Positions 48,692 through 57,840 of a stretch of 64,000 nt of DNA are shown piece by piece. The translations under genes and the position numbers were made by a program. Under the pieces are notes generated by a model. It saw nothing but the letters and a program-made list of their open reading frames with translations, did no database searches and was not told the origin of the DNA. Position 1 is the stretch's first letter; every line of letters starts with the position of its first letter. Source of the DNA: Mesorhizobium caraganae (GTDB lineage Bacteria > Pseudomonadota > Alphaproteobacteria > Rhizobiales > Rhizobiaceae); the NCBI RefSeq assembly GCF_016836705.1, contig NZ_JAFCGY010000003.1, forward strand, positions 248,001-312,000, written 5' to 3'.

Positions 48692-48793
48692 TTGCTTAAC
48701 GACGACCCGGCCGTCTATTTCGACCTCACCTCGACGAAAAAACGGCGTTTCCACCGCGCCCTGGTCCAAGCCGGGATCGTCGATCTCGCCTGA
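48692..48793 (+). CDS. possible small ORF (33 aa, TTG start)
   Basis: Between the acyltransferase stop and the HIT gene, a frame with strong GC3 coding bias reads LLNDDPAVYFDLTSTKKRR and continues to a TGA at 48791. It is in the same frame as the acyltransferase, directly after its stop. The best start is TTG 48692, but no convincing ribosome-binding site is seen. It may be a real small protein or a decayed C-terminal extension. Confidence 0.3.
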   Translation: MLNDDPAVYFDLTSTKKRRFHRALVQAGIVDLA

Positions 48794-48852
48794 CCATCTT
48801 GCCGGTCTGGGGCGCCTTCGCTACACCGGGAGCATACTCCCGGAGCGCCGCC

Positions 48853-49275
48853 ATGACCTACGACCCTAGCAATATCTTCGCAAAGATCCTGCGCGGCGAA
48901 ATCCCCTCGCACCGCGTCTACGAGGATGATGCGGTGGTGGCCTTCATGGATGTGATGCCGCAAGGGCCTGGGCACACGTTGGTTGTGCCGAAGGCGCCGT
49001 CGCGCAATCTGCTCGATGCCGATCCGTCGACGCTCGGCCCGCTGTTCACGGTCGTTAAGCAGGTGGCGCTGGCGGTCAAAAAAGCATTCGGCGCCGACGG
49101 CGTCACCGTCCTGCAGTTCAACGAACCGGCCTCTGGCCAGACCGTCTATCACCTGCATGTCCATGTCATCCCGCGATTCGAAGGCATCGCGCTCAAGCCG
49201 CACACGGGACAGATGGAGAAGCCCGAAGTGCTGGCTGAGAACGCGGCCAAGATCCGGGCAGTGCTGAACGGTTGA
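48853..49275 (+). CDS. HIT-family nucleotide-binding hydrolase
   Basis: A 140-aa histidine-triad protein with the HLHVHVIPRFE motif (H-x-H-x-H) near residue 100. N-terminal NIFAKILRGEIPSHRVYEDD and FMDVMPQGPGHTLVVPK are typical of the Hint branch, which hydrolyses nucleoside phosphoramidates. ATG 48853 is used; a TTG 54 bp upstream would add non-conserved residues. Confidence 0.93.
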   Translation: MTYDPSNIFAKILRGEIPSHRVYEDDAVVAFMDVMPQGPGHTLVVPKAPSRNLLDADPSTLGPLFTVVKQVALAVKKAFGADGVTVLQFNEPASGQTVYHLHVHVIPRFEGIALKPHTGQMEKPEVLAENAAKIRAVLNG

Positions 49276-49346
49276 AGCCGGGGTGCCTCAAGACGGTGCG
49301 CTTGGGCAAATTCCACCGCGTCGGTTAGGAAAGTATCAAACCACGC

Positions 49347-49369
49347 CATGGTAACTAGCCGTACCGTGG
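49347..49369. repeat. imperfect dyad before the PAP2 gene
   Basis: CCATGGTA-N8-TACCGTGG, 7 of 8 pairs matching, with a further inverted ACCACG / CGTGGT overlapping it. It lies 23 bp before the GTG start, a suitable place for an operator. Confidence 0.35.
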
Positions 49370-49391
49370 TGCGTTTGGGTTTTCAAAAATC

Positions 49392-50489
49392 GTGGAAAAT
49401 TCGGTTGCGACATCAGAACCGTTGGCAAAAGCAGGTGCCGGGCGGGTCTTTCTGAGTATCTTGGCGGACGCATACCGGCGACACCGGCTGCTGCACGTGA
49501 TGGCCATCGCTGCCTTGCTCTTGGCAGCCGCGGTCGGCCTGCGTACCGGAAACATGCCGGATTTCAGCGTGCTGGAAGACTACGCCCTATACCTTCTCTT
49601 CGCTTTCTGGATAGGCGGCTGCGCCTTCGCGCTCGGCAGTTTTTTTCACCTTGCGCTCATCAAGCGGGACCGCGAACCGCTCGGCACTTTTCTGAGATCG
49701 ATGGGTGACTTCTTCGGCGACGCCGAGCGCAACGCCAACAGCCTCAATGGTCTGGCTGCGAGCATTGCGCTCATATCCGCTTTCGGTGTGTTGAAAGGCG
49801 CGGTCGCGATCCTTTCGCCATTCGCATGGGACCACGCATTGGCCCAGGCCGACCGGGCGCTGCATTTCGGTCGAGCTCCCCATGAATGGCTGTGGTTTAT
49901 CGTCCAGTCGCCGCTGGCCGTAAGACTGTTCAACCTGGCTTACAATTCCTGGTTCGTCGTCCTTATCGCCTCGGTCTTCATCGCTTGCATCACGCGCAAG
50001 GACACGAAGCTGCGCCACCAGTTCCTGATGAGCTTCATGCTCGTATGGATACTGGGGGGGTTCTTCCTGGCAATGGGCATGTCTTCAGCAGGGCCGTGCT
50101 TTTACGAGCGACTGGGGCTGGGCAGCGACTACCATCCCCTGATGCAAGCGCTCGCTGCTGCCGATCGCATCTATCCGATCTGGGCGCTGAGCACGCAGGA
50201 CATTTTGTGGAGCGGCTACATCGGGGCGACCCCAGGCAGTCTCGGTATATCCGCCTTCCCGTCCATGCATGTGGCGATGGCGGTGCTTTTCGCTCTTTAT
50301 GCAGCACGCCGCTCACGGTTGGTTGGCGTGTTGATGTGGGCATTCGCCGCAATCATCATGGTCGGCTCGGTTGTCCTTGGTTGGCACTATGCTGTCGACG
50401 GCTATGCGAGCGTGCTGATCTCGATTGCCATCTGGAAGGCGTGCGGTCATTTCCTGGCCCGCTTCGCACCCGACGGCGTCGCCGCCTGA
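49392..50489 (+). CDS. PAP2-family membrane phosphatase
   Basis: A 365-aa protein with about six membrane helices. The C-terminal part has two PAP2 motifs, ISAFPSMHVAMAVLF and GWHYAVDGYAS, but the first K-x6-RP motif is not evident. Such proteins dephosphorylate lipid phosphates or polyprenyl diphosphates at the outer face of the inner membrane. The start is GTG 49392; no strong Shine-Dalgarno is visible, so it is not certain. It converges with clpA across a terminator. Confidence 0.82.
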   Translation: MENSVATSEPLAKAGAGRVFLSILADAYRRHRLLHVMAIAALLLAAAVGLRTGNMPDFSVLEDYALYLLFAFWIGGCAFALGSFFHLALIKRDREPLGTFLRSMGDFFGDAERNANSLNGLAASIALISAFGVLKGAVAILSPFAWDHALAQADRALHFGRAPHEWLWFIVQSPLAVRLFNLAYNSWFVVLIASVFIACITRKDTKLRHQFLMSFMLVWILGGFFLAMGMSSAGPCFYERLGLGSDYHPLMQALAAADRIYPIWALSTQDILWSGYIGATPGSLGISAFPSMHVAMAVLFALYAARRSRLVGVLMWAFAAIIMVGSVVLGWHYAVDGYASVLISIAIWKACGHFLARFAPDGVAA

Positions 50490-50561
50490 CCTGACAGCAT
50501 ATGACCTGAACGCATCTGACCTGAAAGCAGGGGCGCTGTTTCGGCAAACCGGCCAGCCATG

Positions 50562-50590
50562 AAAAAAGGCCCCGTCACCGGGGCCTTTTC
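50562..50590. terminator. bidirectional rho-independent terminator between PAP2 gene and clpA
   Basis: AAAAAAGGCCCC-GTCACC-GGGGCCTTTT: strong stem with A and T tracts on both sides, serving the plus-strand phosphatase and the minus-strand clpA. Confidence 0.88.
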
Positions 50591-50602
50591 ATTGGCGAAT
50601 TT

Positions 50603-53086
50603 TTAGCCCTTGCGTGGCAGTTGCGGCACCAGGCTGCGCTTGCCGCCGTCCTTGCCCTTAGGCTCAGGCTCGTCCTTGCCCTTGGGCTTTTGCGCCACCG
50701 CCTTCTTGGCGACGGGCTTCTTGGCCACCGCCTTGCGGGATTTCGGCGCCTCTTCCGGCTCCTGCTTCGGCTGCACTGGGGCTTCGTCGGCCAGCGATTC
50801 GAGCTTCAGGCCGGTTTCGCCGGTTTCCTTCTTCTCGACGGTGACGCGCACCGTGCCGCCCTTCTTGAGCTTGCCGAACAGCACCTCGTCGGCCAACGGC
50901 TTCTTGATGTGCTCCTGGATGACCCGGCCGAGCGGCCGCGCACCCATGCGCTCGTCATAGCCCTTGTCGGCGAGCCAGGCGATCGCGTCCGGCGACAGGT
51001 CGAAGGTGACACCACGCTCGGAGAGCTGAGCCTCGAGCTGCATGACGAACTTCTGCACCACCTGATGGATGACGGGCACCGGCAGCGAGCCGAACGGGAT
51101 GATCGCATCGAGACGGTTGCGGAATTCCGGCGTGAACAGCCGGTTGATCGCCTCGACATCGTCGCCTTCACGCTTGGTCGAACCGAAACCGATCGCCGCG
51201 CGCTGCGCATCGGATGCGCCGGCATTGGTGGTCATGATCAGGATGACATTGCGGAAGTCGATCTGCTTGCCGTTGTGGTCGGTCAGCTTGCCGTGGTCCA
51301 TGACCTGCAACAAGATGTTGAACAGGTCGGGATGCGCCTTCTCCACCTCGTCAAGCAGCAGCACGCAGTGCGGATGCTGGTCGACGCCGTCGGTCAAAAG
51401 GCCGCCCTGGTCGAAGCCGACATAGCCGGGAGGCGCGCCGATCAGCCGCGAAACGGTGTGGCGTTCCATATATTCCGACATGTCGAAGCGGATCAGTTCG
51501 ACGCCGAGCGAGGCAGCCAACTGCTTGGCCACTTCGGTCTTGCCGACGCCGGTCGGACCCGAGAACAGGTAAGAGCCGATCGGCTTTTCCGGTTCGCGCA
51601 GGCCGGCACGCGCTAACTTGATCGCCGAGGTCAGCGCGGTGATCGCGGTATCCTGACCATAGACGACGCGCTTCAGCTCGATATCGAGACCCTGCAGCAC
51701 CTTCTCGTCGTCGGCCGAGACCGTCTTCGGCGGGATGCGGGCCATGGTGGCGATCGTGGCTTCGATCTCCTTGATGCCGATCGTCTTCTTGCGTTTGGCC
51801 TCCGGCACCAGCATCTGCGAGGCGCCTGTCTCGTCGATCACGTCGATCGCCTTGTCAGGCAGCTTGCGGTCGTTGATGTAGCGGGCCGACAGTTCCACCG
51901 AAGCCTTGATCGCCTCGTTGGTGAACTTCACCTTGTGGAACTCCTCATAATAGGGCTTGAGGCCCTTCATGATTTCGATGGCATCCTCGATGGTCGGCTC
52001 GTTGACGTCGATCTTCTGGAAGCGCCGCACCAGAGCGCGGTCCTTCTCGAAGAACTGGCGGAACTCCTTGTAGGTGGTCGAGCCGATGCAACGGATCGCA
52101 CCCGAAGACAGCGCCGGCTTCAACAGGTTCGACGCATCCATGGCGCCGCCCGAGGTAGCGCCGGCACCGATCACGGTGTGGATCTCGTCGATGAACAGCA
52201 CGGCGCCCGGATAATCCTCGAGCTCCTTGACGACCTGCTTCAGCCGCTCCTCGAAATCGCCGCGATAGCGGGTGCCGGCCAAAAGCGTGCCCATGTCGAG
52301 CGCGAAGATGGTGGCGTCCTGCAGCACTTCGGGAACGTCGCCTTCGACGATGCGCTTGGCCAGACCTTCGGCGATCGCCGTCTTGCCCACGCCGGGGTCG
52401 CCGACATAGAGCGGGTTGTTCTTGGAGCGGCGGCACAGCACCTGGATGGTGCGGTTGATCTCGCTCTCGCGGCCGATCAGCGGATCGATCTTGCCGGCCT
52501 TGGCCTTGTTGTTGAGGTTGACGCAATAAGCGGTCAGCGCATCCTGCTGCTGCTTCTTCTTGCCGCCTTCCTCCTGCGGCTCGGCGCCGTTCTGGCCGCC
52601 CTGCTCGTCATCGGCGCCGCGCGGCGAGCGCGTCTCCGAAGCGCCGGGGCGCTTGGCGATGCCGTGCGAGATGTAATTGACCGCGTCGTAGCGGGTCATC
52701 TGCTGTTCCTGCAGGAAATAGGCGGCATGGCTCTCGCGCTCGGCAAAGATGGCAACGAGCACGTTGGCGCCGGACACTTCCTCGCGGCCGGATGACTGCA
52801 CATGGATCACGGCGCGCTGGATGACACGCTGGAAGCCGGCGGTCGGCTTGGAATCCTCATCGTAACCGGTGACGAGATTGTCGAGCTCGGTGTCGATATA
52901 GGTGAGAACGGTGTGCTTCAGCTCGTCGAGATCGACGTTGCAGGCGCGCATGACTGCGGCCGCCTCGGTGTCGTCGATGAGCGCGAGTAGCAGATGTTCA
53001 AGGGTTGCATATTCATGGTGCCGCTCATTGGCGAGCGTCAGCGCCTGGTGAAGCGCCTTTTCCAGGCCTTGGGAGAAAGCCGGCAT
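50603..53086 (-). CDS. clpA: ATP-dependent Clp protease ATP-binding subunit ClpA
   Basis: An 827-aa AAA+ unfoldase that feeds ClpP. Clp N-domain (about 1-145), first AAA module with [15 protein letters not shown] and VLFIDEIHT, second with [15 protein letters not shown] and [13 protein letters not shown] ClpP-docking loop of IGF type appears in [10 protein letters not shown]. From about residue 767 there is an extra Lys/Ala/Pro/Glu-rich tail of some 60 residues with repeated VAKKP-type units. Seven bp downstream of clpS. Confidence 0.96.
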   Translation of the reverse strand: MPAFSQGLEKALHQALTLANERHHEYATLEHLLLALIDDTEAAAVMRACNVDLDELKHTVLTYIDTELDNLVTGYDEDSKPTAGFQRVIQRAVIHVQSSGREEVSGANVLVAIFAERESHAAYFLQEQQMTRYDAVNYISHGIAKRPGASETRSPRGADDEQGGQNGAEPQEEGGKKKQQQDALTAYCVNLNNKAKAGKIDPLIGRESEINRTIQVLCRRSKNNPLYVGDPGVGKTAIAEGLAKRIVEGDVPEVLQDATIFALDMGTLLAGTRYRGDFEERLKQVVKELEDYPGAVLFIDEIHTVIGAGATSGGAMDASNLLKPALSSGAIRCIGSTTYKEFRQFFEKDRALVRRFQKIDVNEPTIEDAIEIMKGLKPYYEEFHKVKFTNEAIKASVELSARYINDRKLPDKAIDVIDETGASQMLVPEAKRKKTIGIKEIEATIATMARIPPKTVSADDEKVLQGLDIELKRVVYGQDTAITALTSAIKLARAGLREPEKPIGSYLFSGPTGVGKTEVAKQLAASLGVELIRFDMSEYMERHTVSRLIGAPPGYVGFDQGGLLTDGVDQHPHCVLLLDEVEKAHPDLFNILLQVMDHGKLTDHNGKQIDFRNVILIMTTNAGASDAQRAAIGFGSTKREGDDVEAINRLFTPEFRNRLDAIIPFGSLPVPVIHQVVQKFVMQLEAQLSERGVTFDLSPDAIAWLADKGYDERMGARPLGRVIQEHIKKPLADEVLFGKLKKGGTVRVTVEKKETGETGLKLESLADEAPVQPKQEPEEAPKSRKAVAKKPVAKKAVAQKPKGKDEPEPKGKDGGKRSLVPQLPRKG

Positions 53087-53092
53087 GTTACC

Positions 53093-53419
53093 TCACTTCT
53101 TCTCCATCACGCATTGCAGCGGATGCTGATTCTGTCGGGCGAAATCCATGACCTGGGACACTTTGGTCTCGGCCACCTCGAATGTATAGACCCCGCACTC
53201 GCCCACTCCATGATTGTGAACATGAAGCATGATGCGTGTGGCGGCTTCGCGGTCCTTTTGAAAAAAACGCTCCAGGACGTGAACCACGAACTCCATGGGC
53301 GTGTAGTCGTCGTTGAGGATAAGGACCCGATAAAGGCTGGGCTTCTTGGTCTTGGTTTTCGTGCGCGTGATGACGGCCGTGCCGCGACCGGCCTCATTGC
53401 CGTCGCCGTCACTTTGCAT
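53093..53419 (-). CDS. clpS: ATP-dependent Clp protease adapter ClpS
   Basis: A 108-aa adapter that hands N-degron substrates to ClpA. Conserved [40 protein letters not shown] and the C-terminal [14 protein letters not shown] 53419 is chosen; alternatives are GTG 53458 (GAGG upstream) or ATG 53485, which would add 13 to 22 residues. Followed by clpA after 6 bp, the usual pair. Confidence 0.93.
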
Positions 53420-53617
53420 CCGCACCACGCTTGCCGTGGCAGTCAAACCGATCGTCACGTAATCCTGCCTCTTTCGAATCCCCATGCGAGTTCGACATGT
53501 AGGTGTTCGATGGACGATTTTAAGCCCTTCTTGTTAGCTGACAATATGGCTAGGTGGGCAAACCGAGGCGATTTTCAAAATCGTGAACCGCCAAAGCCCC
53601 GGAATTGAAACCGGCAT

Positions 53618-53649
53618 GAAAAAACCCGGCCGCGCATCCGCGACCGGGT
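53618..53649 (-). terminator. rho-independent terminator of the phasin gene
   Basis: On the minus strand ACCCGGTCGCG-GATG-CGCGGCCGGGT, an 11-bp stem with one mismatch, followed by TTTTTT. It begins 46 bp past the phasin stop. Confidence 0.85.
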
Positions 53650-53695
53650 CTGTTTTGCAAGCCCGAAAGGCCGTGCCTGGTATTTTGGAGCGAAA

Positions 53696-54025
53696 TTACT
53701 TCGCTTTGGCGACAATCGATTCGAAGGGCTTGTAGGCCTCCTTGGCGAGCTCGGCATAGAGATCGCCGAACTTGGTGGCCTCGGCAACGAAGCTCTCATA
53801 GCTCTGCTTGGCGAAGTCGGACTGGATTTCGATCGCCTTTTCCAGCGACTTGGCGGAGATCAGCTTTTCGACCGCGGCGCTGCCGGCTTCGAAGCTCTTC
53901 TTGGTGTATTCGCCAGCTTCGGTGGCGATCGCCTGGGCGCCCTTGGAGAGCGAAGCGAAGCTCTTCAATCCGGTGTCGGCAAACTCTTTGCCGTATTTCG
54001 AGAAGTCCTCATAGGTCTGGGTCAT
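53696..54025 (-). CDS. phasin family protein
   Basis: A 109-aa phasin, a small amphipathic helical protein that coats polyhydroxybutyrate granules. Sequence is helix-rich with heptad-like spacing: EDFSKYGKEFADTGLKSF, KGAQAIATEAGEY and SYESFVAEATKFGDLYAELA. Length matches rhizobial PhaP-type proteins. ATG 54025 with AAGGGAAA upstream. Strong promoter with twin operator-like repeats, so probably regulated with PHB content. Confidence 0.9.
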   Translation of the reverse strand: MTQTYEDFSKYGKEFADTGLKSFASLSKGAQAIATEAGEYTKKSFEAGSAAVEKLISAKSLEKAIEIQSDFAKQSYESFVAEATKFGDLYAELAKEAYKPFESIVAKAK

Positions 54026-54071
54026 TTCACGTTTCCCTTGACGGTTTTGAAGCGCCCTTGCCTGAGCGCCG

Positions 54072-54105
54072 TTGTGCAATGCAGGAGAGTATATTGTGCG
54101 CTGCA
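54072..54105. promoter_or_regulatory. twin TTGTGC-NN-TGCA boxes in the phasin promoter
   Basis: TTGTGCAATGCA (54072-54083) and TTGTGCGCTGCA (54094-54105), start-to-start 22 bp, about two helix turns. The second sits between -35 and -10 and is also a palindrome TTGTGC-N3-GCACAA. TGC-rich sites of this sort are where PhaR/AniA repressors act on phasin genes in other alphaproteobacteria; binding here is inferred. Confidence 0.55.
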
Positions 54106-54116
54106 CAAAAGTCAAG
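54088..54116 (-). promoter_or_regulatory. sigma-70 promoter of the phasin gene
   Basis: Minus strand CTTGAC, 17-bp spacer, TATACT: consensus -35 of the rhizobial type and a good -10. Predicts a start near 54081 and a leader of about 55 nt. Confidence 0.75.
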
Positions 54117-54206
54117 ATTTGGCCCGCAAACGCCGCGCGCTGCCCGACAACAGCTAAAATTCGAATAAAGAAAGGCTCAAGCCCGAGGAAAATGGTGAAC
54201 GCGCCG

Positions 54207-54229
54207 GTTACCATAAACGGATTGGTAAC
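54207..54229. repeat. inverted repeat GTTACC-N11-GGTAAC upstream of the D,D-carboxypeptidase gene
   Basis: Exact 6-bp arms 80-100 bp before the GTG start, in the 284-bp divergent region between phasin and carboxypeptidase genes. Possible operator. Confidence 0.35.
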
Positions 54230-54309
54230 GCAGGCCGCGATAGGTTGACGGGAAGTGAGGTCGGATCCCTTTGCCGCCTCCAGGGCAATGAGTTTCAAAG
54301 GAACTATCA

Positions 54310-55746
54310 GTGCGTCAGGCGTTGTCGGTCTTCGGTTCAAAATCCGCATCTCCCCTCAAAACGATCATGATCCTCGCCTTGGCGATGTCATTCGTCGTTG
54401 CGGACGCCGCATCGTCGATGGCCGCCAGGTCGTCGGCGATCGTCGTCGATGCCAAGACCGGCAAGGTGCTCTATTCGTCCGATGCCAATGGCCGGCGCTA
54501 CCCGGCGTCGCTGACCAAGATGATGACGCTCTATCTGACCTTCGAAGCCATGGCGAAGGGGCGGATCAGCAAGAACACACCGGTGCCGTTTTCGGCAAAA
54601 GCGGCGGCCGAGCCGCCGACCAAACTCGGCGTCAAGGCCGGCGGAGCGGTTTCGGTAGAGACCGCCATCCTGTCGATGGTGACCAAGTCGGCCAATGATT
54701 CGGCGACCGCGCTCGGCGAACTGCTCGGCGGCAGCGAGAGCAATTTCGCCCGCATGATGACGGCCAAGGCGCGGCAGCTCGGCATGGACGGCACCGTGTT
54801 TCGCAATGCCAACGGCCTGCCCGATCCCGGCCAGTTCACCACCGCCCACGACATGGCGATGCTCGGCATCGCGCTGCGGGAACATTACCCACAGTATTAC
54901 GGCTATTTCTCGCAGCGCTCTTTTCTCTACGGACGCCAGCGTATCAACGGCCACAACCGCCTGCTAGGGCGCATCAAGGGCGTCGACGGCATCAAGACCG
55001 GCTATACCCGCGCCTCCGGATTCAACCTCGTCTCATCGGTTTCGGACGGCAACCGCCGCCTCGTTGCCGTCGTCATGGGCGGGACCTCGGGCCGCAGCCG
55101 CGACAACCAGATGGCCGGGCTGATCAACGCCTATATGCCGCGCGCCTCCACCCGCGGCGGCGGCGCCCTGATCGCCAAGGCTGGTGGCGACAATCCGATC
55201 AAAGCGTTGGCCAACGTGCTGTTGCCCAAGCATGACGCGCCGACGCCCGACGACAAGCCGATGGTTGAAGACGATGCGGTAGCGTCCAACGACGATCCGA
55301 CATCTGCTGACGAGCAGTCTGCTGACGAACAAACGGTGGCTGCGGTCGAAGAACCCGCACCCGTCGTCAAGACCAGGAAGGTAAAGACCGTCATCGTGGC
55401 GGCGCCCAAGGTCGAAACGGCACAAATGGTCGCGGCCTACGCCGAGCCCACGCCAGCATCGCCTCCGGCGGTCGATCCGGTCAACACCGCCTCGGTGCCG
55501 TCCGGTTGGGCGGTACAGGTGGCGTCTTCGCCCAAACAGTCCGAAGCCCAGGCTTTCCTCGACAAGACCGCCAAGCAGGCGCCGAAGATCCTTGCATCTG
55601 CCTCCGGTTTTACGGTCGCTTTCGACAAGGATGGCGAAACCTATTACCGCGCCCGCTTCGGCGGTTTCGGTTCGAAGGATGCGGCCTGGAATGCCTGCAA
55701 CGCTTTGAAGAAGAAGAAAATTACCTGCTACGCCGTCCAACAGTAG
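54310..55746 (+). CDS. D-alanyl-D-alanine carboxypeptidase with SPOR domain
   Basis: A 478-aa penicillin-binding protein (S11 family) that trims the terminal D-Ala of peptidoglycan pentapeptides. GTG 54310 with AAAGGA upstream gives a signal peptide (about 1-35, TIMILALAMSFVVADAA). Active-site motifs: S67-L-T-K70, S127-A-N129, K229-T-G231. A long acidic, Pro/Asp/Glu-rich linker (about 305-395) joins a C-terminal SPOR domain (about 398-478, WAVQVASSPKQSEAQAFL) that binds denuded septal glycan. The SPOR fusion suggests a role at the division site. Confidence 0.93.
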   Translation: MRQALSVFGSKSASPLKTIMILALAMSFVVADAASSMAARSSAIVVDAKTGKVLYSSDANGRRYPASLTKMMTLYLTFEAMAKGRISKNTPVPFSAKAAAEPPTKLGVKAGGAVSVETAILSMVTKSANDSATALGELLGGSESNFARMMTAKARQLGMDGTVFRNANGLPDPGQFTTAHDMAMLGIALREHYPQYYGYFSQRSFLYGRQRINGHNRLLGRIKGVDGIKTGYTRASGFNLVSSVSDGNRRLVAVVMGGTSGRSRDNQMAGLINAYMPRASTRGGGALIAKAGGDNPIKALANVLLPKHDAPTPDDKPMVEDDAVASNDDPTSADEQSADEQTVAAVEEPAPVVKTRKVKTVIVAAPKVETAQMVAAYAEPTPASPPAVDPVNTASVPSGWAVQVASSPKQSEAQAFLDKTAKQAPKILASASGFTVAFDKDGETYYRARFGGFGSKDAAWNACNALKKKKITCYAVQQ

Positions 55747-55794
55747 GGCGGCGTCGAGGACCATCTCCCGGAAATTTACTGCGTCGAAGGAGAA

Positions 55795-56493
55795 CTAGTT
55801 GTGATTGGAGAGCAAGACGTCCTTGGCTTCGTTGATCCGCGCCGCCAGGAAAGACGTGCCGCCGATGTCGGGGTGCAGGCGCTGCATCAGGCGGCGGTGC
55901 GCCTTGCGGACATCCGCCGCGGCGGCCCCCGCTTCAAGACCAAGGACCTTGTAGGCCTCCTCCTTAGTCATGGCGCCCGCACCTGGCGCAACACCCAGCC
56001 CTTCGCCACCGTTCGCCTCAGCGTCTTTGCGCCAGACGGGAAAACGGCCGTCAAGATACGTCTCTAGCAACTGACGGCTCTCCGGATCGCCGGGGAGCTC
56101 GCGGTAAAGCTGCTGCAGTTCGGGCAGACCCATCGCGCCCAACATCTTGCCTTCATGGCGGCCCGCCAGAACCAGGCCTTCAAGCCCGCCCGTATCGTGA
56201 TCAAGTTCCATCTCCAGCGCCGCTGTGCGCACCGTCGAGCGCTTGCCGGGCGCCGGCTTGACCGTGGGCCGCTTCATCCGCACCGAACCATACCAGGCAA
56301 GGGCCCCGGCCAGGATGAGGCCGGCTATGCCTTCGCGGCCGACCACCAGTATGGCGAGGCCAACCAGCGCCAGAAGCACCGGGCCGAGCGTGCGCATGCC
56401 GCTCGCCAGTTTTTGCGGGTCGGCGCGGACGAAGATCGTCGCCGCGCCAAGCAGCACCAGAAACAGTGCAACAATTGCAATGATAGCGCCCAT
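55795..56493 (-). CDS. membrane-anchored J-domain protein (Tim14/Pam18-like layout)
   Basis: A 232-aa protein with two or three N-terminal membrane helices (about 2-22, 35-72), a cytoplasmic middle region (LEGLVLAGRHEGKMLGAMGL, LLETYLDGRFPVWR), and a C-terminal J domain (about 175-232) with HPD at residues 207-209. J proteins stimulate DnaK ATPase. The C-terminal J domain behind a membrane anchor resembles mitochondrial Pam18. Its ATG overlaps the VWA stop (TGATG), so the two are co-expressed. Confidence 0.87.
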   Translation of the reverse strand: MGAIIAIVALFLVLLGAATIFVRADPQKLASGMRTLGPVLLALVGLAILVVGREGIAGLILAGALAWYGSVRMKRPTVKPAPGKRSTVRTAALEMELDHDTGGLEGLVLAGRHEGKMLGAMGLPELQQLYRELPGDPESRQLLETYLDGRFPVWRKDAEANGGEGLGVAPGAGAMTKEEAYKVLGLEAGAAAADVRKAHRRLMQRLHPDIGGTSFLAARINEAKDVLLSNHN

Positions 56494-57224
56494 CAATTCC
56501 TGCCGCCCCGCAGATGCTCGATTAACAGCCGGTCTCCCGGCCGGTCCCTTGCCTCGAGCGCCTTCAATCCACCGGTCGCATAGACGGCAACGGCTGAAAG
56601 CAGTCCGGCCAGGGTCGCGGCAGCCCGCCGGTCGAACCGGAACCAGGCCCCTTTGGACAGCCGCGCGATCTCCTTGAACGCCTTTTCTGCGCCGGAATCA
56701 TGACCTTCCTGGAAGACGAAGACGGGAACGCCGTGCAGGCCTAGGCTGCCGGCCTTCTGCGCCAGGTCGTCGATATTCTCTTCCATGGCGTCGCCGATAT
56801 AGACCAGCGCACTGACCTTCGCCTTCGCCGTCTCCTTCAGCGCATGGGTGAGGACCTTGCCGATCTGGGTGGTGCCGCTGCGGCACACGATGCGCGTCAT
56901 CAGCGTCTTCAAGGCATCGGTGTCGGCAACGAAGGCCGATGACCGGCATTCGCCCAGCCCGCGAAAATAGGCAAGTTGGACGCTGAGGGTTCCGGCCTTG
57001 CCGGCGGCATCGAACATTTCGCCTTGCAGCTTGGTGGCGAGATCCCAGGTCGGCTGGCGGCTCATCGTCGCGTCGAGCGCCAGGATCAGCCGCCCGGAGC
57101 CGGTCGCGGACGCGGCAAGCGACCGCGCCTGACGGATAAAGGCGTCGATCTCGCCGGCATTGGATTGAGGCTTGACCGGCGCAGAACTGGCCTTTGCGGG
57201 CACTGGCTGCTTCTTGTCGCTCAT
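56493..57224 (-). CDS. VWA domain-containing protein
   Basis: A 243-aa cytoplasmic protein with a von Willebrand A domain over most of its length. The metal site is LALDATMSRQ (D-x-T-x-S, close to the usual D-x-S-x-S), followed by SGTTQIGKVL and VYIGDAMEENID. No signal peptide. ATG 57224 is used; the upstream 12 residues are not conserved. Function unknown; overlap with the J-domain gene suggests they act together. Confidence 0.83.
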   Translation of the reverse strand: MSDKKQPVPAKASSAPVKPQSNAGEIDAFIRQARSLAASATGSGRLILALDATMSRQPTWDLATKLQGEMFDAAGKAGTLSVQLAYFRGLGECRSSAFVADTDALKTLMTRIVCRSGTTQIGKVLTHALKETAKAKVSALVYIGDAMEENIDDLAQKAGSLGLHGVPVFVFQEGHDSGAEKAFKEIARLSKGAWFRFDRRAAATLAGLLSAVAVYATGGLKALEARDRPGDRLLIEHLRGGRN

Positions 57225-57324
57225 AAGAAGCAAGATGTGGCGTTGCCCGGCCGCTTGCAAGTCCAGTCTGGGACAAGATAAAGGGCCAGCGATCGCACAG
57301 TGGGCAGGACGCCCGGCCCAGGCG

Positions 57325-57762
57325 CTAGAGCAGACCGAGATCTGCGAGCTCGCGCTTCAGCTTCGGCGGCATCTCGACCATTCCGGCCTTGCCCTTTCCG
57401 ATATCGGCCGGCGCATCCGACGGTTTCAGGTAGCGCCAGCCCTGGAAGGCGCGGCGAGGCTGCCAGTCGGTGCGAACCACTTCGAGGCCGAGCATCAGGC
57501 GGCAGCGACCAATGCCTTCGTCATCGGTGAAGGGCCTGATATCAGTGATCAGCTGGCGGCACTGGACGCTACCCTTGATCACCCAATAGAGCGAGCCGCC
57601 ATCGGTGACCTCGGCGCCGCGCGTCGGCACCATGCGGGTCGTGTGCCAGTGTTCGGCCGGCTCGCCGGCCCGCCGCCGCTCGTCGAGGCGGAAGGCGATC
57701 CACTCTTCGAGATCCTCGACGCTGTCGCAACCGACGCACAGTTTTAGGAGATTGAGTGCCAT
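57325..57762 (-). CDS. DUF1489 family protein
   Basis: A 145-aa protein of DUF1489, an alphaproteobacterial family of unknown function. Typical features: LNLLKLCVGCDSVEDLEEW, THTRMVPTR-like HTTRMVPTRGAEV, SLYWVIKGSVQCRQ and PRRAFQGWRYL. Conserved Cys in the KLCVGC motif. 100 bp from the VWA gene on the same strand. Confidence 0.88.
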   Translation of the reverse strand: MALNLLKLCVGCDSVEDLEEWIAFRLDERRRAGEPAEHWHTTRMVPTRGAEVTDGGSLYWVIKGSVQCRQLITDIRPFTDDEGIGRCRLMLGLEVVRTDWQPRRAFQGWRYLKPSDAPADIGKGKAGMVEMPPKLKRELADLGLL

Positions 57763-57840
57763 CGCTTAAGGTTTAGTCCGGCGCGCGGTTGCGTCAACGG
57801 CCCTGCCCGACTTCTCCACAGTGCCAGTGGCGTTGAGCCT

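Noticed and set aside
54026..54349. N-terminal extension of the phasin gene (108 residues)
   Set aside because: The frame crosses the consensus promoter and its operators and is not phasin-like.
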